A stretch of DNA of 28,273 bases from Lachnospiraceae bacterium. GTDB taxonomy: Bacteria > Bacillota > Clostridia > Lachnospirales > Lachnospiraceae. Each line of letters starts with the position of its first letter. The first letter of the stretch is position 1. The stretch is from NCBI GenBank assembly GCA_900766915.1, contig CAAFXE010000235.1, positions 1 to 28,273 on the forward strand, given 5' to 3'. The position numbers were made by a program, and so were the translations under genes. Shown here piece by piece: positions 1 through 7,120 of this stretch. The notes under the pieces are model-generated. The model worked only from the letters and a program-made list of their open reading frames with translations, was not told the origin of the DNA and did not search any database.

Positions 1-64
1 CTGCAACGCTACTGATGTTGTTTTCTGAAATAATCTGTCGTATTTGCTCTTTTGCTACCGGCAT
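1..64 (-). CDS. IS256-family transposase, N-terminal fragment cut by window edge
   Basis: Only the first 21 codons lie in the window; the gene reads leftwards and runs off the edge. The ATG is at 64 and is preceded on the minus strand by AAAAGGAG at good spacing. The N-terminus starts MPVAKEQIRQII and continues with an ENNISSVA stretch, which matches what I know of IS256/mutator-type transposase N-termini in Clostridia (a DDE enzyme that moves its own element). No catalytic residues are visible because the rest is missing. The identification rests on a short peptide, so it is moderately sure. Confidence 0.6.
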   Translation of the reverse strand, partial: MPVAKEQIRQIISENNISSVA

Positions 65-160
65 AAAAATACTCCTTTTCGATAAGAATTTTCATATCTG
101 TATTCTTACCAAAAAGGAGCCATTTTTTACCAAAGACACAAATTAATTTACACTACCTCT
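1..160 (-). mobile_element. End of an IS256-type insertion sequence (boundary approximate)
   Basis: The transposase start at 64 implies that the IS terminus lies a short way upstream of it on the minus strand. Bases 65-160 carry no other gene, and the stretch near 130-155 (AAAGACACAAATTAATTTAC) is a plausible terminal region. The other end is outside the window, so neither the inverted repeat nor the target duplication can be confirmed. Confidence 0.4.
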
Positions 161-173
161 GTAAAAAGGAAAA

Positions 174-206
174 GCAGTCCGGTTTGCATAAAATAAATCG
201 GACTGC
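174..206 (-). terminator. Intrinsic terminator of the small XRE gene
   Basis: GCAGTCCG (174-181) and CGGACTGC (199-206) form an 8-bp stem. On the minus strand it is followed by TTTTCCTTTTT, the usual layout of a rho-independent terminator directly behind the XRE gene that ends at 208. Confidence 0.75.
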
Positions 207-207
207 C

Positions 208-441
208 TTAAGTGGAGCTATTCTTTTTTCTTGGGTAAGGACGTTTATCATCTGTCAGGTTTAGCAGATAATCAACGCTGGTGTTATGAAATTCAGCCAG
301 TTTAATCAGAATGTGAGTAGGGATATCGACATCACCACATTCATAATTACTGTAAATACGCTGACTGCAATTCAGAATTTCACCCATATTCTTCTGCGTA
401 AGGTCACGATCTTCACGCAGATTCCGTATTCTCTGATACAT
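208..441 (-). CDS. Small XRE-family (HTH_3) transcriptional regulator
   Basis: A 77-residue protein that is almost entirely one Cro/CI-type helix-turn-helix domain: an RIRNLREDRDLTQ first helix, an MGEIL/SQRIYSNYECG recognition region, then the IKLAEFHNTSVDYLL helix typical of the family. I start it at 441 because AGAGGTG sits just upstream of this ATG; an in-frame ATG at 459 has no comparable site. It faces away from the membrane-protein gene at 548. Two near-identical 17-bp operator-like sites lie in the shared 5' region, so it probably represses itself and the divergent transcript. Likely controller of the mobilization module. Confidence 0.85.
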   Translation of the reverse strand: MYQRIRNLREDRDLTQKNMGEILNCSQRIYSNYECGDVDIPTHILIKLAEFHNTSVDYLLNLTDDKRPYPRKKNSST

Positions 442-469
442 GCGTTTCACCTCTAGCATAATAATAACT

Positions 470-486
470 TAGCGAGATATTCACTA
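470..486. promoter_or_regulatory. Operator-like site 1 of the small XRE repressor
   Basis: TAGCGAGATATTCACTA is an imperfect dyad (TAGCGA / TCACTA) and near-copy of the site at 495. The two start 25 bp apart in the divergent promoter region. That they bind the adjacent XRE protein is inference. Confidence 0.6.
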
Positions 487-515
487 TTGAAATATAGCGA
501 GAAATTCGCTACACT
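487..515 (+). promoter_or_regulatory. Sigma-A promoter of the 548 gene
   Basis: TTGAAA (487-492), a 17-bp spacer and TACACT (510-515). The operator at 495-511 fills the spacer, so a bound repressor would block polymerase. Confidence 0.55.
495..511. promoter_or_regulatory. Operator-like site 2 of the small XRE repressor
   Basis: TAGCGAGAAATTCGCTA has perfect 6-bp arms (TAGCGA / TCGCTA) around a 5-bp centre. It lies inside the spacer of the promoter at 487-515. Confidence 0.65.
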
Positions 516-547
516 GAATTTAAAAATGCAGGAGGGAGAAGTACAGA

Positions 548-811
548 GTGAAAGAGAAAGTGAAAAAGGTGTTGGTGTGGATTTTTGAATTTGTTTTATT
601 TTGTGGATATTTCTATGTTTTATTCGTGAATCTGGTATGTGGATTTGGATATGGGGGGATAAGCAGCAGAGGACAGGCAATAAAGATTTTATGTGTTTCG
701 TTCTTTCTTGCAGTGGGATTGCCAGGATTGATCTGGTATCAGCATCGCAGACTTATGAAACTGGAGAATTTATTACATGACCTGCTTGAAATTTGCGACA
801 AAATAAAATAG
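548..811 (+). CDS. Small two-span membrane protein of the mobilization module
   Basis: An 87-residue protein beginning at GTG, chosen because GGAGGG lies about 11 bases upstream. A basic N-terminus (KEKVKKV) is followed by a hydrophobic segment at about residues 8-33 and a second at about 46-65, then a charged helical tail (RRLMKLENLLHDLLEICDKIK) that could be cytoplasmic coiled coil. I do not recognise a named family. Its position directly behind the XRE-controlled promoter and ahead of oriT/mobC suggests a role in transfer or element maintenance, which is inference. Confidence 0.6.
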   Translation: MKEKVKKVLVWIFEFVLFCGYFYVLFVNLVCGFGYGGISSRGQAIKILCVSFFLAVGLPGLIWYQHRRLMKLENLLHDLLEICDKIK

Positions 812-998
812 CAGTAACAGGAAAAAGGACTGACAGTAAAGAATAGTTTTACGAAAACAGAATAGCAGAAAAAGACAATAGCAGTGATAGCATTTCAGAC
901 ATTATGAGTTGGAGAAATGTTCATGACTGCTATTTTTATGCCTTTCAGCAGAAATAGAAAGCAGTTCAGAAAAAGAAAGACAGAAATAACAGGGAAAT

Positions 999-1142
999 AT
1001 GGCAGAAAGGTGTTTGCAGATGAGAGAGGTGTACAAACAGGCAAAGAAAAGATATAGGGTGCCGGATACGGCACATGATTGTCCGATACTTCGCATCGGA
1101 GTGGTGCATGACCAGCCTGTTTCAGAAAGGGAAAATCTATAA
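999..1142 (+). CDS. Possible 47-residue protein, unknown function
   Basis: ATG at 999 (a second in-frame ATG is at 1020) opens a frame to TAA at 1140-1142. The product has a basic N-terminal part (REVYKQAKKRYRVPD) followed by ILRIGVVHDQPVSE. CAGGGAA upstream is a fair ribosome binding site. No family recognised. It sits between the membrane-protein gene and oriT in a stretch that otherwise has no gene. It could be a decayed fragment. Confidence 0.3.
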   Translation: MAERCLQMREVYKQAKKRYRVPDTAHDCPILRIGVVHDQPVSERENL

Positions 1143-1382
1143 AAGGTGGAGCTTTTCTCTTTCTTCCGCAGTCAGCTCCTGCACCACAAACCCACCGTCA
1201 TCTCCATTTGGATTTGATAATGTAGGGTGGAAAATATTGCCTGGCGGGTGTCGAGTCAGTGGGGGGAGATGACAGGCAAGTTTCGCAAAGTGGCAAGCCA
1301 CTATGCACCGGAGCCAGCCTTTGGGCTGTTCCTAAACTTGCCATGGGGCGTCTGCCCCTTGGAACCCCGGCACGTCAATGGC

Positions 1383-1431
1383 GTAAGTAATCCTGCGAAA
1401 TGTCCACCGGACATTCCTTCGGAAGACTTAC
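1383..1431 (+). other. oriT: Origin of transfer (oriT) with RP4-like nic motif
   Basis: ATCCTG|C at 1390-1396 matches the nic core known from IncP (RP4)-type origins used by MOBP relaxases, with predicted cleavage between 1395 and 1396 on the plus strand. Around it are nested dyads: GTAAGT (1383-1388) with ACTTAC (1426-1431), and AATGTCC (1399-1405) with GGACATT (1409-1415) separated by ACC. GGGGC/GCCCC and AGGAC/GTCCT hairpins lie on either side. It is placed just upstream of mobC and the relaxase, as expected. Transfer in this polarity would carry mobC and the relaxase in first. Confidence 0.65.
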
Positions 1432-1460
1432 TGATTGACTAGGACGCTGTCCTGCACCTG

Positions 1461-1487
1461 TATAAGGGAGCGTTGCACTCCCTTATA
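1461..1487. terminator. Strong hairpin between oriT and mobC
   Basis: TATAAGGGAG (1461-1470) pairs with CTCCCTTATA (1478-1487) over a 7-base loop. No T-run follows, so it may be part of the oriT structure or a transcription block. It lies 83 bases before the mobC start. Confidence 0.45.
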
Positions 1488-1569
1488 TATCCCCTGCTAT
1501 TTACCAGCCAGAAATGTTATGGCTGATTCTATTTATAGAAAGACGAATGAAGAAAGGAGTCGAAAATTT

Positions 1570-1950
1570 ATGCGAAAACGAAATTATACGGTAACGATAC
1601 GAATGAATAAAGCAGAGTATGATCTGCTCCAAAATAAAGTAAAGGAGTCTGGACAGACTCAGCAGGCGGTTGTAATTCATGCAATAGCAGGTTTAAAAAT
1701 TGCATCCGCAGAGGAAGTGGAAGAATTGAAAAAGCTGAATCTGATGCTTGCAGAGATGCTCAGTCAGCTTCGTGGTGTTGCTACGAATATCAACCAGATT
1801 GCACGGAAAATGAATGCTGGCGGCTTTATACCTAGAGAAGATATTTTGTATTATCTCAATCAGAATATCCTCAATTACCGGAAGGAGAGTGAAAAGATAT
1901 GGCAGTCAATAAGACGGTTAATAAGCGGACAAATTCGCATGGAGCAATGA
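1570..1950 (+). CDS. mobC: MobC-type relaxosome accessory protein
   Basis: A 126-residue protein. The N-terminus (MRKRNYTVTIRMNKAEYDLLQNKV) has the ribbon-helix-helix look of MobC proteins, which bind oriT and help the relaxase open and nick it. The second half contains LRGVATNINQIARKMNAGG, the conserved MobC C-terminal motif (PF05713 type). Start 1570 is preferred: AAGGAG lies 10 bases upstream and family members commonly begin MRKRN. The frame is open further up (ATG at 1519), but that part is not family-like. It lies just downstream of oriT and its last 52 bases overlap the relaxase gene, so the two are co-translated. Confidence 0.85.
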   Translation: MRKRNYTVTIRMNKAEYDLLQNKVKESGQTQQAVVIHAIAGLKIASAEEVEELKKLNLMLAEMLSQLRGVATNINQIARKMNAGGFIPREDILYYLNQNILNYRKESEKIWQSIRRLISGQIRMEQ

Positions 1951-3140
1951 GAAACTGCATGGAATATGTATTGCGTCAGGATAAGACGGATGAGCAGCTT
2001 GCCTATGTGACAGGCCCTTATCCGCATGAGGAGATTAACTATGATCTGGTATACCGCACATTCCTGGAAGAAAAGAAATTGTGGGATAAAGACTCCGGAA
2101 GAATGTATGTTCACAATATTATTTCCTGGCATAAGGATGAGCAGATCACACCGGAGCAGGCTTATGAATTTGGAAAAGAATTTGCAGAAAAGTGGTTTCC
2201 AGGATTTCAGACCTTAGTGGCAGTCCATAAAGATAAAGATCACATTCACTGTCATCTGGTGACGAATTCTGTCAGTTATGAAGATGGGAGAAAGCTGCAC
2301 AGTACCAAAAGAGATCTGGAAAGGATGAAGCAGCTCACGAACCAGATGTGCCGGGAACGGGGAATGACCGTTGCGGAGAAAGGAAAACACTTTGATGGCA
2401 GCCAGATCGAGAAAGGGGAAGTCATTGCATGGAGCAAGGATAAATATAATCTGTTCCGGCAACAGGCAAAAGAAAGTTTTGTGGCTGATTGTGCAATGGC
2501 GGTATTGAAAGCACTGGAGCGTTGTATCAGCAAAGAAAAGTTTATAGAAAAAATGAAACAGTTTGGATGGAGTGTGAACTGGACAGAAAAGAGAAAGCAC
2601 ATCACATTTCAGAATCAGGATGGGAAGAAAGTGCGTGACAGCAATCTGTCCAAAACCTTTCATCTGGACATCAGTAAGGAGGCATTGGAGTATGAATTTA
2701 ATGGAAATTACGAAAGGATACGAGCCGAAGCAGAACGGACAAACGGATCAGACGAAGAATTCGCCGGATACTACCGACAGGTGGAAGCAGCTTGCGAAGG
2801 AACAGGCGGAAACACTGGAAAAAGTGACAGCGGAGAGGGACGAGTTGCAGGTAAAAAATCAGAAGATGAACGAGTTTATTCAGGAATTTCAGGAAAGAAC
2901 ACACAAGTTGAAAATGGAAAAACAGAAGCTATTCTTCGAGAATCACAGGCTGCAAGAAGAAATGCAGAAATCGAACGACGAAATTCAGCAGATGACAGCA
3001 GAACTGTCCGAAATGCGGAAACTCAATCAGTCCTTACAGCAGAGCAACGACGACTTGAGGAACAGAAATGGGTTGATGAGCAGGAACGAGCAAGAGCAGC
3101 TCGAAAAAGAAATAAAAGACGTTCGGGACCAGAACTCTAA
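1899..3140 (+). CDS. Relaxase/mobilization nuclease (MobA/VirD2 type, MOBP)
   Basis: A 413-residue protein with AAGGAGAG before the ATG. The N-terminal relaxase domain covers about residues 1-200: SHG and a candidate catalytic Tyr23 (NCMEYVL), then the metal-binding histidine triad H115-x-H117-x-H119 in KDKDHIHCHL. It would nick oriT at 1383-1431, stay covalently attached to the 5' end and pilot the strand through a helper conjugation channel; no type IV secretion genes are in the window. Residues after about 265 are polar, low in complexity and rich in Arg/Glu, and that part of the gene is shared in another frame with the DUF6040 gene. Either the tail is a genuine overprinted segment or the ancestral stop was lost. 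The domain assignment is secure. Confidence 0.9.
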   Translation: MAVNKTVNKRTNSHGAMRNCMEYVLRQDKTDEQLAYVTGPYPHEEINYDLVYRTFLEEKKLWDKDSGRMYVHNIISWHKDEQITPEQAYEFGKEFAEKWFPGFQTLVAVHKDKDHIHCHLVTNSVSYEDGRKLHSTKRDLERMKQLTNQMCRERGMTVAEKGKHFDGSQIEKGEVIAWSKDKYNLFRQQAKESFVADCAMAVLKALERCISKEKFIEKMKQFGWSVNWTEKRKHITFQNQDGKKVRDSNLSKTFHLDISKEALEYEFNGNYERIRAEAERTNGSDEEFAGYYRQVEAACEGTGGNTGKSDSGEGRVAGKKSEDERVYSGISGKNTQVENGKTEAILRESQAARRNAEIERRNSADDSRTVRNAETQSVLTAEQRRLEEQKWVDEQERARAARKRNKRRSGPEL

Positions 3141-3786
3141 ATTAGCAATACAGGTGAATCAATCATCGGTAGAAGCGGTTGAACAGGCAAAAAAGAAACA
3201 GGAAGAAGCAGAAAAACAGGCAAGACAGGCAGAGAATCAGGCTGAAAGAGAAAAGAAGCGGGCAGAGCAGGAAATATATAAAGCGAAAAAAGAAGTGAGA
3301 GCCAGAACTGAAAAAATGAGGGATACAGAATATTTCTGGGGAATGGGATACATTACGGTAATTTTGTTTGCAATCATACAGAATGGTGCTTTTAAGGATG
3401 ACCTTATAAATTTCTTCAAAATTCCATTTATATGGTATGTGCGATTTTGTGACTGGCTGGTATATCCGACTTATGATAACGGATTCAATCAGAAAATAGC
3501 ATATATAGGAAAAGAGGCATGGATTAACAGAATTCTGGCAATCGTAGCTGCACTTTTTATATTGGCAATTATGATAATAATAATCGTGGAAGTAATAAAA
3601 CGATATAAAAGAATGTGGGATGAAATTTCGCAAATGTTTTTAGTTGGAAGTCTTTCTGGGATAGCAGTACTTGGAGATATAATCAGAGGATATTTGCCTG
3701 TGAATTTGATATTGTTATTTGGATTTATCAATGTAGGAATCATGCTGCTACGAGTATATCTTCAAAAGAAATTTGATTATCTATAA
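2692..3786 (+). CDS. DUF6040-type coiled-coil membrane protein
   Basis: A 364-residue protein. I start it at 2692 (MNLMEITKGYEP) because AAGGAGG at about 2675-2682 is ideally spaced; upstream codons of the frame read as relaxase in the other frame. Residues about 25-210 form a long charged coiled coil rich in Glu, Gln and Lys (EKVTAERDEL, LQQSNDDLRN, EQAKKKQEEAEKQ). Three or four hydrophobic spans follow (near VILFAIIQNGAF, ILAIVAALFILAIMIIIIVEV, LVGSLSGIAVL, ILLFGFINVGIMLL). The arrangement fits the DUF6040 family often found behind relaxases in Firmicute elements; function unknown. Its first 449 bases overlap the end of the relaxase gene in the +1 frame. Confidence 0.8.
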   Translation: MNLMEITKGYEPKQNGQTDQTKNSPDTTDRWKQLAKEQAETLEKVTAERDELQVKNQKMNEFIQEFQERTHKLKMEKQKLFFENHRLQEEMQKSNDEIQQMTAELSEMRKLNQSLQQSNDDLRNRNGLMSRNEQEQLEKEIKDVRDQNSKLAIQVNQSSVEAVEQAKKKQEEAEKQARQAENQAEREKKRAEQEIYKAKKEVRARTEKMRDTEYFWGMGYITVILFAIIQNGAFKDDLINFFKIPFIWYVRFCDWLVYPTYDNGFNQKIAYIGKEAWINRILAIVAALFILAIMIIIIVEVIKRYKRMWDEISQMFLVGSLSGIAVLGDIIRGYLPVNLILLFGFINVGIMLLRVYLQKKFDYL

Positions 3787-3792
3787 AATGAA

Positions 3793-3837
3793 ATAAGGTG
3801 AAAAGGGGAAATCAGCTAATGCCGATTTCGACCTTAT
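3793..3837. terminator. Two-stem hairpin between DUF6040 and DegV genes
   Basis: ATAAGGT (3793-3799) pairs with ACCTTAT (3831-3837), and an inner GAAATC (3808-3813) pairs with GATTTC (3824-3829). It lies where the convergent DUF6040 and degV transcripts meet and may stop either. The loop contains the ATG of a small frame (3819), so a role in controlling its translation is an alternative. Confidence 0.45.
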
Positions 3838-3944
3838 CTTTACCGAGGAAAAAGTGTGATTGTGTCAGGTTCGACATGACTTCCGGTGTAGAAATCATAG
3901 GAAGTGTTGATAAAATCTTGTATTTTGATTTTTTCTGTATTTGA
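3819..3944 (+). CDS. Possible 41-residue protein, unknown
   Basis: ATG at 3819 opens a 41-codon frame ending at TGA 3942-3944, with AAAAGGGGAA upstream. The product begins MPISTLSLPRKKCDCVRFDM and ends in a hydrophobic ILYFDFFCI. Its TLSLPR segment recalls the TLSSLPR of another tiny frame at 12585 at the other side of cassette 1. No family assigned; it could be the remnant of a longer gene of the element. Confidence 0.3.
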   Translation: MPISTLSLPRKKCDCVRFDMTSGVEIIGSVDKILYFDFFCI

Positions 3945-3952
3945 TTTGTTTT

Positions 3953-4816
3953 TTATCTGAAACTGATACCAATACCTACTGCACCGGGACCAGTATGAAC
4001 ACTGATGCTGGCAGATAGCGGACTGTAAAAAACGTCAGCTTCAGGAAATTTATTGCGGAGCAGAGTCAGCCATTCTTCCTGCTGTGTAGCTGTAAGTCCG
4101 GCACCGGCGGCTCCAATGTGCAATTTCGACATATCTTGATGGACAAATCTTTTTTCAAGATCAGACTGAATTGCAAGAATCATTTTTTCTTCAGCTCTTT
4201 TCATAGAACCACGTGCTTTGGCATAAGAATCCAGCTTTTCGCCCTGGATTGTTAAAATGGGTTTTATGGATAGTACTGTTCCAATCAGAGCTGCTGCAGG
4301 GGTGATACGCCCTCCCTTTTTCAGATATTCTAATGTGTTTACAGTAATATAGATGCTTGAATTATAGGCATCAGATTCTAATGCTGCTTTTATTTCCTTT
4401 GCAGAAGCTCCATTCAGAGACATTTCTCTTGCATGGAGCACTGATTCGTACATGGTAACGGAAATTCGATGATTATCAATAACTTCAACTTTTCCCTCAT
4501 AATCCAGTGAATATCCTATAGCAGCAGCACAAGAATTGGACAGACCACTTGACATTGGAATGTATACAAGTTCATCATATCCGTTGTCTAAGATTTGATC
4601 CCATAAATCCATTACATCACCAGGGGAGGGCTGGGAAGTGGTAATGTGTTTGCTGCTGGAAAGTGCATGGAAAAATTCAGCTTCTGTGATAGTGTCATTT
4701 TCATAAAAAGTTGTTTCATCAATAATTACAGGCATATGTATAACATATATCCCAAGTTTTTCGGCGATATTTTTAGTAATACCACTGTTTGTGTCAGTCA
4801 TGATGGCTGTTTTCAT
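3953..4816 (-). CDS. DegV family protein (fatty-acid-binding, FakB-like), copy 1
   Basis: A 287-residue protein with an AGGAG site before the ATG. DegV/FakB proteins bind one fatty acid and, in the Fak system, present it to a FakA kinase to give acyl phosphate for membrane lipid synthesis. Visible family marks are the N-terminal TDTNSGI strand-turn, TTSQPSPGD (T60-S61), SSGLS (89-93), a conserved EYLKKGGRI near residue 165, and a C-terminal HTGPGAVGIG. Length is normal for the family. No FakA partner is in the window. It is divergent from TetR-A1 with an operator-like palindrome between them, so likely repressed by it. A paralogue is at 26302. Which fatty acid it binds is unknown. Confidence 0.9.
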   Translation of the reverse strand: MKTAIMTDTNSGITKNIAEKLGIYVIHMPVIIDETTFYENDTITEAEFFHALSSSKHITTSQPSPGDVMDLWDQILDNGYDELVYIPMSSGLSNSCAAAIGYSLDYEGKVEVIDNHRISVTMYESVLHAREMSLNGASAKEIKAALESDAYNSSIYITVNTLEYLKKGGRITPAAALIGTVLSIKPILTIQGEKLDSYAKARGSMKRAEEKMILAIQSDLEKRFVHQDMSKLHIGAAGAGLTATQQEEWLTLLRNKFPEADVFYSPLSASISVHTGPGAVGIGISFR

Positions 4817-4863
4817 AGTGCTTTTCTCCTGATTATTAAAAATACTAATAGTAAAATATTGGA

Positions 4864-4892
4864 TTGTAAAAAAGAATAAAATACTTTATAAT
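4864..4892 (+). promoter_or_regulatory. Sigma-A promoter of the TetR-A1 gene
   Basis: TTGTAA (4864-4869), a 17-bp spacer and a perfect TATAAT (4887-4892). The palindrome starting two bases later places a repressor over the transcription start. Confidence 0.65.
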
Positions 4893-4893
4893 T

Positions 4894-4912
4894 ATGTTAC
4901 AGATTGTAACAT
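4894..4912. promoter_or_regulatory. TetR-type operator palindrome
   Basis: Perfect 8-bp arms ATGTTACA / TGTAACAT around GAT. It lies just behind the -10 box of the TetR-A1 promoter and in the divergent region shared with degV. Size and symmetry fit a TetR dimer; binding by the neighbouring TetR-A1 is inference. Confidence 0.65.
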
Positions 4913-4973
4913 TAAAAGAGAAGCATTTCAATATTTACAAGAGAAATATTTCATCAGTAATGGAGTTATAGCG

Positions 4974-5522
4974 ATGAAGAAAAGAATAAGTCAGACCAAT
5001 ATTCAGGTAAAACAGGATATGTACAAAGCACTGCTGCGGCTGATGGGAGATAAAACATTTTCTTCCATTTCTGTTTCAGATATCACTTCAGAGGCGAATG
5101 TTTCCAGAATGTCATTTTATAGAAATTATAATGCGATAGAGGATATCCTGACGGAACATTTAATTGAGGTGGTGGAAGAATATAGAGCAAAAGAAGCAAA
5201 GGAACCCGATACAGGAAGTAAAACGGTATTCTATGAGAAAAAATATATGCTGCGCTGTTTCAGGTTCTTCTATTTGCATCGTGAATTCATAGACGCTCTG
5301 ATTACAGCTGGAATGGGGGATTTATTTTTAGCAAAAATTACAGAGTATCTTATCCAGAAATGGATTGATGTAGAAAAAGGAACAAGAGAAGAAAAACTGA
5401 GAATCAGTGCGTTTGCCGGTGCTATTTATAATATGTATCGGGAATGGAGTAAGGGGTATTTTCTTGAATTGCCAGAGGATGTTGCAACAATTTTATATGA
5501 TTTAAGAAAACAGACGGGCTAA
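4974..5522 (+). CDS. TetR/AcrR family regulator, type A, copy 1
   Basis: A 182-residue protein. Residues about 10-60 form the TetR DNA-binding domain: MYKALLRLMGDKTFSSISVSDI, then the recognition helix region EANVSRMSFYRNYNAIEDIL. The remaining helices would form the ligand and dimer domain and contain no recognisable ligand motif. It is divergent from degV and is the first gene of a rightward run including PAP2, CmpB-like, HdeD-like, VTT and TetR-B1. The palindrome at 4894-4912 suggests autorepression. It aligns with the TetR at 20961-21500 (the shared FYRNYxxxE stretch is obvious), so it belongs to the set of genes duplicated in this window. Confidence 0.88.
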   Translation: MKKRISQTNIQVKQDMYKALLRLMGDKTFSSISVSDITSEANVSRMSFYRNYNAIEDILTEHLIEVVEEYRAKEAKEPDTGSKTVFYEKKYMLRCFRFFYLHREFIDALITAGMGDLFLAKITEYLIQKWIDVEKGTREEKLRISAFAGAIYNMYREWSKGYFLELPEDVATILYDLRKQTG

Positions 5523-5543
5523 ACCCAGAATAGAGGCGATGAT

Positions 5544-6170
5544 ATGTTTAAGAAACTGATATTGGTGCAAGGCATCTTGCTTGCTCTCCAGACACTGCTA
5601 TATTTTGGATGCGAGTTTTTTCAGAGTAAGATTCACAACGTAAAACGTCCGGTGGATGATAAGATTCCTTTTCTTCCATGGACGGTGTTACCTTACTGTT
5701 TCTGGTTTCCAATGATTGCTTTTTATCCGCTGATAGTTTTCCGAACAGATCCATATTCCTACTGCGGTTATCTGATGACTATGGTGATGGAAATCGTACT
5801 CAGTGTGGTGTGCTATTTAATCTATCCGACTTCTTTTCAGAGACCAGTGCCTCCAGATGGATTCTGGGGAAAGTTTATGAAATTCGTCTATCATAGTAGC
5901 TACCGAGGGCTGAACTGTGCACCAAGTCTGCATTGTTCTAGTTGTTTCCTTGTAATCTGTGTTTCCTTCACATGTGCTGGAATGAGTCTTTGGGTCAGGG
6001 GATTTACAGTTTCAATTGCCATTATGATTGTGTTGTCAACTCTTACGACAAAACAGCACACATTAATTGATGTGCTGACGGCAGTTCCACTTTTTCTGAT
6101 AAGTAGAATTTTAGGAAATTTGTTAACAATCCGGTTTTTTACACCAGTTTTGAAATTTGTTGGAAAATAA
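5544..6170 (+). CDS. PAP2-family lipid phosphatase/phosphotransferase (PAP2_3/IPC-synthase-like)
   Basis: A 208-residue membrane protein with about five or six hydrophobic spans. The catalytic histidines are visible in two motifs on the outer side of the bilayer: NCAPSLHCSS near residue 127 and STLTTKQHTLIDVLTAVP near 168, which match the PSLH and S-T-x-x-x-K-Q-H-x-x-x-D pattern of the PAP2_3/inositol-phosphorylceramide-synthase branch. The family removes or transfers phosphate-linked head groups of lipids. It follows TetR-A1 by 21 bases and begins the membrane-protein run. Substrate unknown. Confidence 0.85.
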   Translation: MFKKLILVQGILLALQTLLYFGCEFFQSKIHNVKRPVDDKIPFLPWTVLPYCFWFPMIAFYPLIVFRTDPYSYCGYLMTMVMEIVLSVVCYLIYPTSFQRPVPPDGFWGKFMKFVYHSSYRGLNCAPSLHCSSCFLVICVSFTCAGMSLWVRGFTVSIAIMIVLSTLTTKQHTLIDVLTAVPLFLISRILGNLLTIRFFTPVLKFVGK

Positions 6171-6213
6171 AAAAGAAAAGGTGAATGAGCTATAATGCGG
6201 AGGAGGGAAAAAT

Positions 6214-7101
6214 ATGATTTGTGGAATGACATACTATCAGATATGCTGGTATTTTCTGATATATTCCTTTGGAGGCTGGGTTGTTGAAGTGATCTTTCAT
6301 GCAGTAGCTTTGGGAAAAGTTGTAAACAGAGGATTCTTGAATGGTCCGGTGTGTCCAGTATATGGATTTGGAGTACTATCTGTTTTTGCTATGATAAATA
6401 CACTGCAAAGCAGTGGTTATCAGATGAGTGATGGAATGATATTTTTATTTGGAATTATTCTGGCTACTGTAGTGGAGTTAATAGCTGGATGGCTGTTAGA
6501 TGTATGTTTTCATGCGAGATGGTGGGACTATTCGGATAAACCTTTAAATTTTCATGGGTATATCTGTCTGGAATTTTCGATAATATGGGGACTGGCAATT
6601 GTTCTTGTCGTGAAAGTTTTTCAAAAATATGTGGAAAACCATACATCGCCACATGCTGATTCAACTTTTGGCTGGATCTTACTGGTGATTTTATATTGTG
6701 TGTATCTGGCGGATTTTATTGTTACAGTAGCTGTTATACGGGGGTTAAATAAGAAACTTACCAGATTAAATAAGATTCGTTCGGATATGCGGATTGTAAG
6801 TGATAAAATCAGTGATACCGTTGCAAACACAACAATAGATACAGCACAGGCTATAGAAGAAGGAAAGGTGCAGACAGCTCTTGCAAAAGCTGAATTGCGT
6901 GAAACTGCTGAAATGAAAAAAGAACAATCCATCGAGAAACTTCGCAAAAAAAGAACTGAACTTCAAAGGGAATTTGATGAACTTTCTAATTCGATCACTA
7001 ATCATACAATTGTTGGACAAGGAAGAATTATTAAAGCATTTCCGGAGATGAAGCATCGGTATTACCATGAATTGATTCAGGAGTTAAGAAAAAAATTTTA
7101 A
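6214..7101 (+). CDS. CmpB-like multispan membrane protein (PF06541 type) with C-terminal coiled coil
   Basis: A 295-residue protein; GGAGGAGGG precedes the ATG. Residues 1-175 hold five or six membrane spans with the conserved pattern of the family labelled putative ABC-transporter type IV: GGWVVEV, VNRGFLNGPVCPVYGFG, WDYSDKPLNFHGYICLEFSIIWG. From about residue 190 to 280 it is a charged coiled coil (KAELRETAEMKKEQSIEKLRKKR). No ATPase partner or Walker motif is nearby, so the transporter name should not be taken literally. Function unknown; context points to the cell envelope. Confidence 0.8.
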   Translation: MICGMTYYQICWYFLIYSFGGWVVEVIFHAVALGKVVNRGFLNGPVCPVYGFGVLSVFAMINTLQSSGYQMSDGMIFLFGIILATVVELIAGWLLDVCFHARWWDYSDKPLNFHGYICLEFSIIWGLAIVLVVKVFQKYVENHTSPHADSTFGWILLVILYCVYLADFIVTVAVIRGLNKKLTRLNKIRSDMRIVSDKISDTVANTTIDTAQAIEEGKVQTALAKAELRETAEMKKEQSIEKLRKKRTELQREFDELSNSITNHTIVGQGRIIKAFPEMKHRYYHELIQELRKKF

Positions 7102-7120
7102 AGAAAGAGGTAGGAAAACT

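Noticed and set aside
1075..1442. Two overlapping open frames around the oriT (1075-1272 and 1227-1442)
   Set aside because: Composition is not protein-like, no ribosome binding sites are seen, and the sequence is better explained by oriT hairpins.
6214..7101. ABC transporter permease
   Set aside because: The family name suggests it, but no ATPase gene or Walker motif is near; kept only as CmpB-like membrane protein.
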